Under the pieces are notes generated by a model, which saw only the letters and a program-made list of their open reading frames with translations, ran no database searches and was not told the origin of the DNA. Source: Egibacteraceae bacterium (GTDB lineage: Bacteria > Actinomycetota > Nitriliruptoria > Euzebyales > Egibacteraceae). Taken from it: 43,557 bases of DNA. The translations under genes were made by a program, and so were the position numbers. The stretch is from positions 1 to 43,557 of the forward strand of contig DATLGH010000047.1 in assembly GCA_035540635.1 (NCBI GenBank), read 5' to 3'. Positions 35,247 to 43,140 of this stretch are shown in pieces (within the stretch, counting starts at the first letter, position 1; each line of letters begins with the position of its first letter).

Positions 35247-36607
35247 GCTGGCCCCGCGTCGGCGTCCTCGCGCCACTGCGCCGCCGGAACTTCCGGCTGC
35301 TGGCCGTCGCCTCGCTCACGTCCCTGCTCGGCGACGGCTTGTTCCGCGTAGCCATCGCGGTGCAGGTGTACGCCATCGAGAACGACCCCCGGGCGCTGGC
35401 TATGGTGGCCGTCGCCTGGGCCGGGGCCCAGGTGCTCGCCCTGCCCGCCGGCGGGTGGGCGAGCGACCGCTTCGAACGCCGGCGGGTGATGATCTGCGCC
35501 GACCTGTGGCGGGCCGCCGCCGTGGGCGCGATCGGCGTGCTCAGCGTCACGGGCGACCTCGCGCTGTGGCACATGTACGTGCTCGGCGCGGCCTTCGGCG
35601 CCGGCAACGGCTTCTTCAACCCGGCCGCGACCTCCCTCGTGCCCGACCTCCTGCCCGACGACGACCTGCCCCAGGCCAACGCCTTCCTCGGCGTCGCCCG
35701 GCCGGGGATGCTGTGGATCCTCGGGCCGCTCGCCGGCGGCTTCGTCGTCAGCGCCACCGAACCGGGGGCGGCGTTCCTTCTGGACGCGGTGACCTTCCTC
35801 GTCTCCGCGCCGCTGCTCGCCGCGATCAGCGTCCGGATACGGGGGGAGATCACCCCGGGTGGCTTCGGGCAGACCCTGCGCGACATCGGCGAGGGGCTGC
35901 GGTTCGTGCGCCGGGAGTCGTGGGCGGGGCTGTGGCTGCTCGCCGCCGCGATCAGCACGCTTGCCTTCCACGGACCCTTCGACGTGCTCGTCCCGTACCG
36001 GTTCAAGAACGACCTCGGGATGAACGACGGACAGATGGCGACGGCGATGAGCCTGATCCTCGCCGCCGGCGGGGCCGGTTCGATCCTCGTCTCCGTGGTC
36101 ATCGGCCAGCGCGGCCTGCCGCGGCGGTTCATGACCGTGCTGTACGTCGCCGAGACCGTGGGGGTGCTCGGCATCGTCGGCCTCGGGCTCATGACCACGA
36201 GAACCCACGCGATGCTCGCCGGCCTGGTCATCTTCACGATGTTCGCGCTGAGCGAGATCATCTGGCACACGACGATGCAGCGCCACGTGCCCCGGGGGAT
36301 GCTCGGGCGGGTGTCGAGCCTCGACTGGATGGCGTCCGTGGGGCTGGCCCTCGCGAGCTTCGCCGCCGCCGGACCGCTCGGGCGGGTCTACGGCGCGGAG
36401 CAGGTGCTCATCGGGGCAGGCGTCGCGGGTACGGTCGCGTTGCTCGTCATCATGGCGCTGCCCGGGGCGCGCGCCCTGGAGAACCGCCTGCCGAGGCACG
36501 TCGCGCAGGCACCCCCGGAACCGCCGGGCGCGAACTTCGAGGGCCTGTCGGGGGGCCCTTCCGTGCCGGCCCACCCCGGCTCCGGGCCTCCAGGTCTGCA
36601 GGGCTAG
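35243..36607 (+). CDS. MFS transporter, DHA3-like exporter
   Basis: About 454 residues with around 12 hydrophobic segments. The opening LAPLRRRNFRLLAVASLTSLLGDGLF and the mid-first-half stretch NGFFNPAATSLVPDLLPDDDLPQANAF are typical of the DHA3 (MFS_3, EntS-like) drug or siderophore efflux family; GWASDRFERRRV is the loop 2-3 motif A. A central loop (IRGEITPGGFGQTLRDIGEGLRFVRRE) links the two halves. The C-terminal ~45 residues are a Pro/Gly-rich cytoplasmic tail. The start is placed at GTG 35243, overlapping the upstream ORF; GTG 35216 is possible but lacks a ribosome binding site. Substrate unknown. Confidence 0.82.
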   Translation: MSWPRVGVLAPLRRRNFRLLAVASLTSLLGDGLFRVAIAVQVYAIENDPRALAMVAVAWAGAQVLALPAGGWASDRFERRRVMICADLWRAAAVGAIGVLSVTGDLALWHMYVLGAAFGAGNGFFNPAATSLVPDLLPDDDLPQANAFLGVARPGMLWILGPLAGGFVVSATEPGAAFLLDAVTFLVSAPLLAAISVRIRGEITPGGFGQTLRDIGEGLRFVRRESWAGLWLLAAAISTLAFHGPFDVLVPYRFKNDLGMNDGQMATAMSLILAAGGAGSILVSVVIGQRGLPRRFMTVLYVAETVGVLGIVGLGLMTTRTHAMLAGLVIFTMFALSEIIWHTTMQRHVPRGMLGRVSSLDWMASVGLALASFAAAGPLGRVYGAEQVLIGAGVAGTVALLVIMALPGARALENRLPRHVAQAPPEPPGANFEGLSGGPSVPAHPGSGPPGLQG

Positions 36608-36642
36608 AGGGGGGCAAGCGGCGAAGCGGTAGCGCCGGGCGT

Positions 36643-37140
36643 CTAGAGGCCGAGAACGTCCCCGGCGTCCGACCGTGCGGGCGGAGCCACCGCCTGGCGC
36701 CCGCAGGCGCCGCACACCGCGCTCGTGCCGTCAGGGGTGGGGGTTCGGGCACCGCAGAGGCACAGGGCCCCACCCGTCGTCGACGCCTGCACGTCGAGGC
36801 GCACGTCGGGCAGCGTCACCGCGTCGTCGAGCCCGGCGTCGGTCAGGGCTTCCCGCGCGCGCTGACGGACGACGGTGTCGGCGAGGCTCGCCACCCAGCG
36901 CAGGAGCGCCTCCTGCGACAGCCCGTGGGGCACCGGCAGGTCGACGTGGACGGCGACCGTCACCGCACCGGCCTCGAGCGGCGTGAGGTCGGCGCGGGAA
37001 ACCTCCGCCATCCGGCGGTTGCCCGGGTCGAAGAGCGTGACGGTGTCGGTCGCCAGCGCCGCGACGACGCCCGTCACGTCCGAGGCGCGGGCCCACGACC
37101 CCAGGAGGGGCTCACGCCCGCCGCTGTCCGCACTGCTCAT
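36643..37140 (-). CDS. Unknown protein with C-terminal zinc ribbon
   Basis: 165 residues, not recognised. The N-terminal ~70 residues look like beta-rich DNA (VTGVVAALATDTVTLFDPG then VTVAVHVDLPVP); a helical middle (SQEALLRWVASLADTVVRQRAREALTDAG) follows. The C-terminal end has Cys127, Cys129, Cys143 and Cys146 (C-x-C-x13-C-x2-C), a likely zinc ribbon. No signal peptide or membrane segment. It is convergent with the MFS gene (35-nt gap) and divergent from polX (91-nt gap). The ATG at 37140 has no Shine-Dalgarno but a -10 box nine bases upstream. A nucleic-acid-related role is possible but not supported. Confidence 0.7.
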   Translation of the reverse strand: MSSADSGGREPLLGSWARASDVTGVVAALATDTVTLFDPGNRRMAEVSRADLTPLEAGAVTVAVHVDLPVPHGLSQEALLRWVASLADTVVRQRAREALTDAGLDDAVTLPDVRLDVQASTTGGALCLCGARTPTPDGTSAVCGACGRQAVAPPARSDAGDVLGL

Positions 37141-37149
37141 GGTCCGTGC

Positions 37150-37155
37150 ATGCTA
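37150..37155 (-). promoter_or_regulatory. -10 element of the zinc-ribbon gene
   Basis: Reads TAGCAT on the minus strand, nine bases before the ATG (complement of 37138-37140). The identical hexamer serves polX on the other strand. The transcript would be leaderless or nearly so. Confidence 0.5.
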
Positions 37156-37218
37156 GTGGGGGGGCCATCCGCGCGCTACGTGGTCGTCCGGGCCCGGCCG
37201 CGTCGGGAGAGGGCGACG

Positions 37219-37224
37219 TAGCAT
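37219..37224 (+). promoter_or_regulatory. -10 element of a leaderless polX promoter
   Basis: TAGCAT ends 7 nt before the polX GTG (37232), so transcription should start at the GTG. No Shine-Dalgarno is present. No obvious -35. Confidence 0.55.
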
Positions 37225-37231
37225 CGAGCGC

Positions 37232-38980
37232 GTGAGCTGGACGAACGAGGACGTGGCCGCGCGGTTCGCCGAGATCGCCACCCTGCTGCGCCTGCGCGGC
37301 GACGACCCCTTCCGCGTCCGCGCCTACGAGCGTGCCGCGGCGACGATCGGCGCGGCGGCCGTCGATCTTTCGACCCTCGAGCCGGCGGAGATCGCGCGCC
37401 TCAAGGGCATCGGGACGTCGACCGCGAAGAAGATCACCGAGTACCTGCGGACAGGGACGATCGGGATGCTCGAGGAGCTGCGCGGTGACATCCCCGCCGG
37501 GCTGCTCGAGCTCATCCGGGTCCCGGGCCTCGGTCCGAAGACCGCCCGGCTCCTCCATGACGAGCTCGGGATCGACTCCGTCGAGCGCCTGCGCGCCGCG
37601 CTGGACGCCCAGGCGCTGCGCGACCTCCCGGGACTCGGCGCGAAGACCGAGGAGAACCTCCGCGAGTCGCTTGCCCGCATGGGCGTGAAGGACAGCGACC
37701 GTGTCCCGGCGGCCGACGCCATCGCCGTCGCGGAGGAGCTCGTCGCGCGGCTCCGCGAGGTGCCGGGCGTCACCGACGCCGCCTACGCCGGCAGCCTCCG
37801 GCGGATGCGCGAGACCGTCGGCGACATCGACGTGCTCGCCGCGAGCGAGGATCCGGGCGCCGTCCACGCGACCCTGCGCGACTCGCCGCTCGTCGTGAAG
37901 GTCCTCGCCGCCGGCGAGAAGAAGACAAGCGTGCTCACCGTCCGGGGACTGCAGGCGGACCTGCGCGTCGTCGAGCCGGCGGCGTGGGGTGCGGCGCTCG
38001 TGTACTTCACCGGGTCGAAGGCGCACAACGTGCGCATCCGCGAGCGGGCCGTGCGGCGTGGCCTCACGGTGAACGAGTACGGCGTGTTCGACCGGGAGAC
38101 CGGGGAGCGGGTCGCGGGGTCGTCCGAAGCGGAGGTGTACGCGGCGCTCGGCATGGTCGAGGTGCCCCCGCCGCTGCGCGAGGACACCGGCGAGGTGGAG
38201 GCCGCCGTGGCCGGCGAGCTCCCGCGGGTGGTCACCATCGCCGACGTCCGTGGCGACCTCCACGGCCACAGTGACTGGTCGGGCGACGGCAAGGCGAGCC
38301 TCGTCGAGATGCTCGACGCGGCGGCCGCCCGAGGCTACGCCTACTGGGCGGTCACCGACCACGCCGAGGACCTGTCCATCAACGGGCTGTCGCGGGAACG
38401 CATGCTCGCCCAGCGCGCGGAGATCGCCCGGCTGGCCGACCGCTACCCGACGATGCGCATCCTCCACGGCGCCGAGCTGAACATCGCCATCGACGGCGGG
38501 CTCGACTACGACCCGGAGTTCCTGCTCGGGTTCGACTTCACGGTGGCGAGCGTCCACAGCCTGCTCCGCCGGCCACCCGCCGAGCAGACCGCCCGCATCC
38601 TGGCCGCCATGGAGAACCCCGCGGTCAACGTCATCGGCCACCCGACCGGCCGCAAGATCGGCGTCCGGCCCGGCTACGAGGTCGACTTCGACGCGATCGT
38701 CGGGGCCGCCGTCGAGACCGGCACCGCGCTGGAGGTCAACGCCTCTCCCCGCCGGCTCGACCTCGGGGGGGACCTCGTGCGCCGCGCGGTGCAGGCAGGA
38801 GCGCAGCTCGCGATCTCCTGCGACGCCCACTCCGTCGGTGACCTCACGAGCCTGCGCTACGGCGTCGCGACCGCCCAGCGGGGGTGGGCGACGCCAGGAG
38901 ACGTGCTGAACTGCCGGGATCTCCACGGCCTGCTCGCCTTCGTCGCGGCGAAGCGCTCGGGGCAGGGCGGGCGCGGATGA
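37232..38980 (+). CDS. polX: DNA polymerase/3'-5' exonuclease PolX
   Basis: Bacterial family X repair polymerase, 582 residues. Domains in order: N-terminal 8-kDa-like domain with helix-hairpin-helix elements (LKGIGTSTAKKI about 58-68; PGLGPKTARLL 98-108; LPGLGAKTEENL 132-143), the nucleotidyltransferase palm with aspartates Asp198/Asp200 (GDIDVL) and Asp243 (ADLRVV), then a PHP metal-dependent nuclease from about residue 335. PHP ligands include DLHGHSDWS (His344/His346), VTDHAED, HGAELNI, VASVHS, IGHPTGR and SCDAHS. It fills short gaps in base-excision repair. The GTG overlaps no ribosome binding site. The next gene, an alkyladenine glycosylase, overlaps its stop. Confidence 0.95.
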   Translation: MSWTNEDVAARFAEIATLLRLRGDDPFRVRAYERAAATIGAAAVDLSTLEPAEIARLKGIGTSTAKKITEYLRTGTIGMLEELRGDIPAGLLELIRVPGLGPKTARLLHDELGIDSVERLRAALDAQALRDLPGLGAKTEENLRESLARMGVKDSDRVPAADAIAVAEELVARLREVPGVTDAAYAGSLRRMRETVGDIDVLAASEDPGAVHATLRDSPLVVKVLAAGEKKTSVLTVRGLQADLRVVEPAAWGAALVYFTGSKAHNVRIRERAVRRGLTVNEYGVFDRETGERVAGSSEAEVYAALGMVEVPPPLREDTGEVEAAVAGELPRVVTIADVRGDLHGHSDWSGDGKASLVEMLDAAAARGYAYWAVTDHAEDLSINGLSRERMLAQRAEIARLADRYPTMRILHGAELNIAIDGGLDYDPEFLLGFDFTVASVHSLLRRPPAEQTARILAAMENPAVNVIGHPTGRKIGVRPGYEVDFDAIVGAAVETGTALEVNASPRRLDLGGDLVRRAVQAGAQLAISCDAHSVGDLTSLRYGVATAQRGWATPGDVLNCRDLHGLLAFVAAKRSGQGGRG

Positions 38981-39567
38981 CGCCGACGCCTCTGGCCCGG
39001 GGGTTCTTCGCCCGGCAAGCCACCGAGGTCGCCCCGGACCTGCTCGGCAAGCTCCTCGTGCGCAGCGACGACGGCCTCGTCGCCCGCATCGTCGAGGCCG
39101 AGGCGTACCTGCAGTCCGACCCCGCCTGCCACGCGCACCGCGGCCCGACGGAGCGCAACGCCCCGTTGTTCGGGCCCCCGGGGCACGCCTACGTCTACTT
39201 CACCTACGGCATGCACTGGTGCCTCAACGTCACCACCGGCGCCGAGGGACAGGGTCAGGGCTGCCTGCTCCGGGCGTGCGAGCCGCTCGAGGGCCTCGAC
39301 GTCATGCGCGCCCGCCGAGGGGGCCGCCCCGACCGGGAGCTCCTGCGCGGCCCGGCCCGCCTCGCACAGGCGTACGGCCTGGACGGCACCTGGAGCGGAG
39401 CGGACCTGTGCGACGGCGGGCCGCTCCACCTCGCCGACGACGGCGCCCGTCCCGCGCGCACGACCACCCCCCGCACGGGTGTCGCGACCGCCGCGGACCT
39501 GCCGTGGCGCTTCGTCGTCAACGGCTCGGCGTGGGCGTCGCCCTACAAGCGCCACCGGCTGGCGTGA
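38977..39567 (+). CDS. 3-methyladenine DNA glycosylase, AAG/MPG family
   Basis: 196 residues. Family stretches are ARGFFARQATEVAPDLLGKLLV, the catalytic IVEAEAYLQSDPACHA (the glutamate of VEAEAY activates water), GPTERNAPLFGPPGHAYVYFTYGMHWCLNV and the C-terminal GSAWASPYKRHRLA. It removes alkylated and deaminated purines. The ATG is inside the polX end (ATGA overlap), so glycosylase and gap-filling polymerase are probably made together as a base-excision repair pair. Confidence 0.94.
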   Translation: MTPTPLARGFFARQATEVAPDLLGKLLVRSDDGLVARIVEAEAYLQSDPACHAHRGPTERNAPLFGPPGHAYVYFTYGMHWCLNVTTGAEGQGQGCLLRACEPLEGLDVMRARRGGRPDRELLRGPARLAQAYGLDGTWSGADLCDGGPLHLADDGARPARTTTPRTGVATAADLPWRFVVNGSAWASPYKRHRLA

Positions 39568-39572
39568 GCCCG

Positions 39573-39599
39573 TTGCGGACCTGCCGGCTCGCATAGGCT
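39573..39599 (+). promoter_or_regulatory. Promoter of leaderless tyrS
   Basis: TTGCGG (39573-39578) and TAGGCT (39594-39599), spacing 15. The tyrS ATG follows 7 nt after the -10 box, so the transcript probably begins at or next to the start codon. No Shine-Dalgarno in the 39-nt gap. Confidence 0.55.
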
Positions 39600-39606
39600 G
39601 CGGGGC

Positions 39607-40827
39607 ATGGTGCCCGCCGCCGAGCAAGCGAAGATCCTCCTCGACGCCGTCGAGCAGGCCCTGCCCGCCGGCGAGCTCGAGCGCAAGCTCGACGGGGTCG
39701 TGGCGGGGACGCGTGCGCCCCTGCGCGTGAAGTTCGGCATGGACCCGACGAGCCCCGACATCCACATCGGTCACACGGTCGTGCTCCGCCGGCTCCGTGA
39801 CTTCCAGCGCCTCGGCCACACCGCCGTGCTGCTCATCGGCGGGTTCACCGCCCGGGTGGGCGACCCGTCGGGACGCACGGCGACGCGCCCGCGGCTGTCG
39901 GCGAAGGAGGTGGCCGCGCACGCCGAAACCTACCTGGAGCAGGCGCGCAAGGTGCTGCTACTCGACAACCTCGAGGTCGTCGACAACAGCGACTGGCTGG
40001 AGGCCATGGGCATGGCCGACGTGCTCGGCCTGACCGCGCAGATGACCGTCGCCCGCATGCTCGAGCGCGCCGACTTCGCGGCGCGCTACCGGCAAGGCCG
40101 CCCGATCGCGGTAAGCGAGTTCCTCTACCCGCTGCTGCAGGGGCACGACTCGGTCGCCATCCGCGCCGACGTGGAGCTCGGCGGCACCGACCAGACGTTC
40201 AACCTGCTCGTCGGCCGGGACCTTCAGGCGACCGCCGGCCAGGACCCACAGACCGTCCTCACGCTGCCGCTCCTCGAGGGCACCGACGGGCGGGCGAAGA
40301 TGTCGAAGACGGCCGGCAACACCATCGACCTCGACGACGACCCCGCCGACATGTTCGGCAAGGTGATGTCGATCCCCGACGCGCTGACGGAGAAGTACCT
40401 GCGCCTCGTCACCGACGTCCATCCCGACGAGGCCGACCGCATCGCCCGCGGGTTGGCCGACGGCACGCTGCACCCCGGGGAGACGAAGCGCCGCCTGGCC
40501 CGGGAGATCGTCCGGCTCTACCACGGGGGGGACGCCGCCGCGGCGGCCGAGGCGCGCTTCGACCGCCAGTTCCGGGACCGTGCCGTGCCCGACGAGGTCC
40601 CCGAGTTCCCCCTCGGCCCCACCGACCCGTGGTTCCTGCCGAGCCTGCTGCAGGCGGCTGGTCTGGCGGCCAGCGGCTCGGAGGCCCGCCGCCTCGTGTC
40701 CCAGGGAGCGGTCCGCCTCGACGGCGAGCCGCTCCGGGACGCCACCGCCGAGCTGCCGGCGTCCGCCCTCGACGGGCACGTCCTGCAGGCGGGCAGGCGC
40801 CGGTTCGTGCGCCTCGTGCGCTCCTGA
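39607..40827 (+). CDS. tyrS: Tyrosyl-tRNA synthetase
   Basis: Class I synthetase, 406 residues. The HIGH motif is HIGH at residues 53-56 in DPTSPDIHIGHTVVL; the KMSKS loop reads KMSKT (231-235). The tyrosine/ATP pocket stretches FLYPLLQGHDSVAI and ELGGTDQTFNLLVGRD place it in the TyrRS subgroup whose members have this short HIGH spacing (TyrZ-like) rather than the E. coli TyrS subgroup. A C-terminal S4 RNA-binding domain covers about residues 340-405 (SEARRLVSQGAVRLDGE). Convergent with the next gene, 6 nt apart, with no visible terminator. Confidence 0.95.
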   Translation: MVPAAEQAKILLDAVEQALPAGELERKLDGVVAGTRAPLRVKFGMDPTSPDIHIGHTVVLRRLRDFQRLGHTAVLLIGGFTARVGDPSGRTATRPRLSAKEVAAHAETYLEQARKVLLLDNLEVVDNSDWLEAMGMADVLGLTAQMTVARMLERADFAARYRQGRPIAVSEFLYPLLQGHDSVAIRADVELGGTDQTFNLLVGRDLQATAGQDPQTVLTLPLLEGTDGRAKMSKTAGNTIDLDDDPADMFGKVMSIPDALTEKYLRLVTDVHPDEADRIARGLADGTLHPGETKRRLAREIVRLYHGGDAAAAAEARFDRQFRDRAVPDEVPEFPLGPTDPWFLPSLLQAAGLAASGSEARRLVSQGAVRLDGEPLRDATAELPASALDGHVLQAGRRRFVRLVRS

Positions 40828-40833
40828 GGCCCG

Positions 40834-42489
40834 CTACTCCCGCGACGACCACACGGTGACGAGCGGCCGGCCCTCCCCGACGAAGATCTCATCACACACC
40901 TCGTAGCGCGCCTCGATGTCGTCGACCATGCCGGACATGGAGTCCGGCCAGCCGTACGGCTGGATGATGAGGGGTATCTCCCCGGCGTCCATCTGGGCCA
41001 CCACCTCGTCGTGCTTCGCGGCGAAGTCGTACCAGAAGGCGTAGTGGGGGGTGGGGTTCGTGAGCGCGAGCGCGCCGTACAGCCCGAGCGGCTCCGGGAC
41101 GACCCAGGCGCGGCCGGAGCCGTCGCCGCACCGCTCCACGGCGGCCCCGACCGCGGCGGCGATGGTCTCGGCACGCTCACCGGAGCGGTCGCTGCGCAGC
41201 TCGACGAGGGTGCGCCCGGCGAGCCCGCCGACGAGCAGGAGGCCCGCCGCAGCGACGGCCCCGACGCCGGCCCAGGGGAAATCCCCGCGCCCCGCCGCCG
41301 CGACGCCGAGGAGGCAGACGACGGCCAGCCCGACGATCGCGACGAGTGACGGGACGCGGAAGCCGGCCGCCACGGCCAGCGCGAGCCACAGCGCCCCGCC
41401 GGCCGCGAGCAGCGCGCGCCGGACTCCCCGCACGTCGCCGAACCGGGGCGGCGCGGCCAGGAGCAGGTCCCGCGCCGCGAGCACGACGACGACGACGAGC
41501 AGCGTGGACGCGGCTGCGACGTGGCCCTCGTCGGTGCGGCGGATGGCCGTCAGCGCCTGGCTGAGGTGCAGGCACACCGCGAGCCGGGTCGGCGCTGACA
41601 GGCGGCGCCACACGACCGGGACGAACGGCAGGACGAGGCTCACGGGGTAGACGAGGGCGCGCAGGCTGCCGGGGTTGAACAGCGGATAGCCGAAGTGCGC
41701 GTCATCGAAGACCGCGGTCGGCTCACCGATCATGAGCGCGACGAGCTTGCCGGGCGGCAGCCCCGCCAGGTGGTAGACGCCGAGCTGGACCACGAGGGCG
41801 ACGGCCATGGCGGCTGGGGCGGCGCCCGCGCGGAGAAGCCGGTCGCGCGGCTCGAGCCCGCGCGCTCCGAAAAGGTCGTAGAGCGCGACGCCGGCCGCCA
41901 GGAGCACCGCGAGCTCGACGTGGAGCCAGAACGTCACGGCGCCGAGCACGAGCCGGACGACGACGGCCGGGAGGCGGCGCCGCACGCCTCCCGTGGGCAC
42001 GAGGGAGGCGAGCCAGAGCATCGGGATCGCGTACTTGCCGTTCGGCACGTGGGTGAGCCACAACCACGCCACGACGAGTCCGAGCAGCCAGCTGCTGGGA
42101 AGTCGCAGGCGCCAGGCGGTGACGGCCAGGGCCACACCCGCCACGACTGTCGCCGTGACGACCTCGAACAGGTAGATCCAGACGGGGGCGTTACCCCCCA
42201 CGAGCAGGTAGAGGGCTGCCCCGAGATAGAAGCTGCCCGCGTTCCAGCCGTGCTGGAAGTCGATGAACGGCACGGCGCCGCCGGCGGTGAGCTGGGCGAG
42301 GTGGTACTGGATGCCGAGGTCGGCGCGCAGGCCGTCGGGGGCAAGGGCGGAGAACCGGAAGGCCTGGTGCACGGCCAGGAGCGCCAGCGCGACGAGCAGG
42401 GCAGCCGTCGGCCGGACACGTTGGTGCGCGGCGGCGTGGGGGACGTCGCGCGGGGTCGACGGGCGCACGCCGGCATCGGTCCCGGTCAT
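40834..42489 (-). CDS. Large polytopic membrane protein, GT-C-like
   Basis: 551 residues with roughly eleven hydrophobic helices in the first 430 and a soluble, probably outer-face C-terminal region (about 440-551). The first loop after helix 1 has an aspartate-rich GIQYHLAQLTAGG and FIDFQHGWNAGS stretch, reminiscent of the acidic first loop of GT-C lipid-linked-sugar transferases, but no defined family is recognised. The start is set at ATG 42489: the frame stays open up to 42933, but those codons run through the rRNA promoter region. A TACGAT lies six bases upstream of this ATG. No operon partner. Confidence 0.8.
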   Translation of the reverse strand: MTGTDAGVRPSTPRDVPHAAAHQRVRPTAALLVALALLAVHQAFRFSALAPDGLRADLGIQYHLAQLTAGGAVPFIDFQHGWNAGSFYLGAALYLLVGGNAPVWIYLFEVVTATVVAGVALAVTAWRLRLPSSWLLGLVVAWLWLTHVPNGKYAIPMLWLASLVPTGGVRRRLPAVVVRLVLGAVTFWLHVELAVLLAAGVALYDLFGARGLEPRDRLLRAGAAPAAMAVALVVQLGVYHLAGLPPGKLVALMIGEPTAVFDDAHFGYPLFNPGSLRALVYPVSLVLPFVPVVWRRLSAPTRLAVCLHLSQALTAIRRTDEGHVAAASTLLVVVVVLAARDLLLAAPPRFGDVRGVRRALLAAGGALWLALAVAAGFRVPSLVAIVGLAVVCLLGVAAAGRGDFPWAGVGAVAAAGLLLVGGLAGRTLVELRSDRSGERAETIAAAVGAAVERCGDGSGRAWVVPEPLGLYGALALTNPTPHYAFWYDFAAKHDEVVAQMDAGEIPLIIQPYGWPDSMSGMVDDIEARYEVCDEIFVGEGRPLVTVWSSRE

Positions 42490-42495
42490 CGCCGC

Positions 42496-42501
42496 ATCGT
42501 A
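42496..42501 (-). promoter_or_regulatory. -10 element of the membrane-protein gene
   Basis: TACGAT on the minus strand, six bases before the ATG (42489). No Shine-Dalgarno is present, so another probable leaderless transcript. No clear -35. Confidence 0.45.
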
Positions 42502-42578
42502 GCCCCGGGCCGCCGGCCCCCCGTCGGGGCGGTTCGGGGGACGGGGCAGGTCCGCCCGAAGATTTCGCCGCGAGGAGG

Positions 42579-42606
42579 TTGCCGATCGACCCGCATGGGG
42601 TACTAT
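42579..42606 (+). promoter_or_regulatory. rrn promoter P1
   Basis: TTGCCG (42579-42584) and TACTAT (42601-42606), spacing 16. First of three tandem promoter-like sites upstream of the 16S rRNA gene. Confidence 0.6.
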
Positions 42607-42646
42607 CTCCCGTCCCGGGGCAGTCGGACAAGGCACCGCCTCGGAG

Positions 42647-42675
42647 TTGCAAGACCCGACCGCGAGGGCTACAGT
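42647..42675 (+). promoter_or_regulatory. rrn promoter P2
   Basis: TTGCAA (42647-42652) and TACAGT (42670-42675), spacing 17. Followed by a small GTTC/GAAC hairpin at the start of the transcript. Confidence 0.6.
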
Positions 42676-42693
42676 TCTCCTTCGGAACACGGC

Positions 42694-42729
42694 GGGGGTT
42701 TGACACCCCCCACCGGCGGGAGATACCTT
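42694..42729 (+). promoter_or_regulatory. rrn promoter P3 with -35 inside a palindrome
   Basis: A perfect TTGACA (42700-42705) with TACCTT at 42724-42729 (spacing 18; GATACC with spacing 16 is an alternative). GGGGGT (42694-42699) and ACCCCC (42705-42710) form a 6-bp palindrome with TTGAC in the loop, a possible protein-binding site over the -35. Confidence 0.55.
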
Positions 42730-43140
42730 GCGGCCCGCTGCGGCGGACGTACGAGTCCTCGCAGTCTGCGGCCGGCAGGCACCCGACCGAGGGGGCCGAG
42801 AGGCCCCGCACGCGACCCGTAGTTCGAAAGCCGACCCACGAGCGACCGCGACAGCGGTATGGAACGGGCGGACCTCGAACGGAGCGCAGCCGCTCCTTGA
42901 AAACTGCACAGTGTGCCAAAAGCCAGTGCACATGACCCCGTCTTTGGGACCGCCCCCGTTCCCTTGTGGAGCGGTAGGGCCGGGAAATGAGACGGACGTA
43001 TGAACTGGTTCCGGGCAGCTTTAAACCAGCTGTTCTTGAACCGGATTCTCACCGTGGCCAGGCAGGGTTACCGTCCTTTGCGGTCCTGCACACGGTGAGC
43101 TCTTCATCCGCGGATCTGACGGCATCACGCTTGAAGATCT
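42730..43140 (+). promoter_or_regulatory. 16S rRNA leader with boxA and processing stems
   Basis: About 410 nt of leader without a credible gene; together with 42490-42729 this makes the only gene-free stretch over 300 nt. BoxA-like GCTCCTTGAAAA (42892-42903) is the NusB/S10 antitermination signal. Several stems are visible, the clearest CTCACCGTG (43048-43056) with CACGGTGAG (43091-43099). The last part (TTGAAGATCT then CCAATGG) leads directly into the mature 16S end. The partner RNase III stem strand lies beyond the window. Confidence 0.75.

Noticed and set aside
33608-36715. A 1,035-codon open frame on the minus strand across argH and the MFS gene
   Set aside because: Opposite to argH and the exporter, low-complexity composition, no ribosome binding site or motif.
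42490-42933. Upstream extension of the minus-strand membrane protein into the rRNA promoter region
   Set aside because: The added residues are low-complexity and cover three rrn promoter sites; the ATG at 42489 has a -10 box just before it and begins the hydrophobic protein sensibly.
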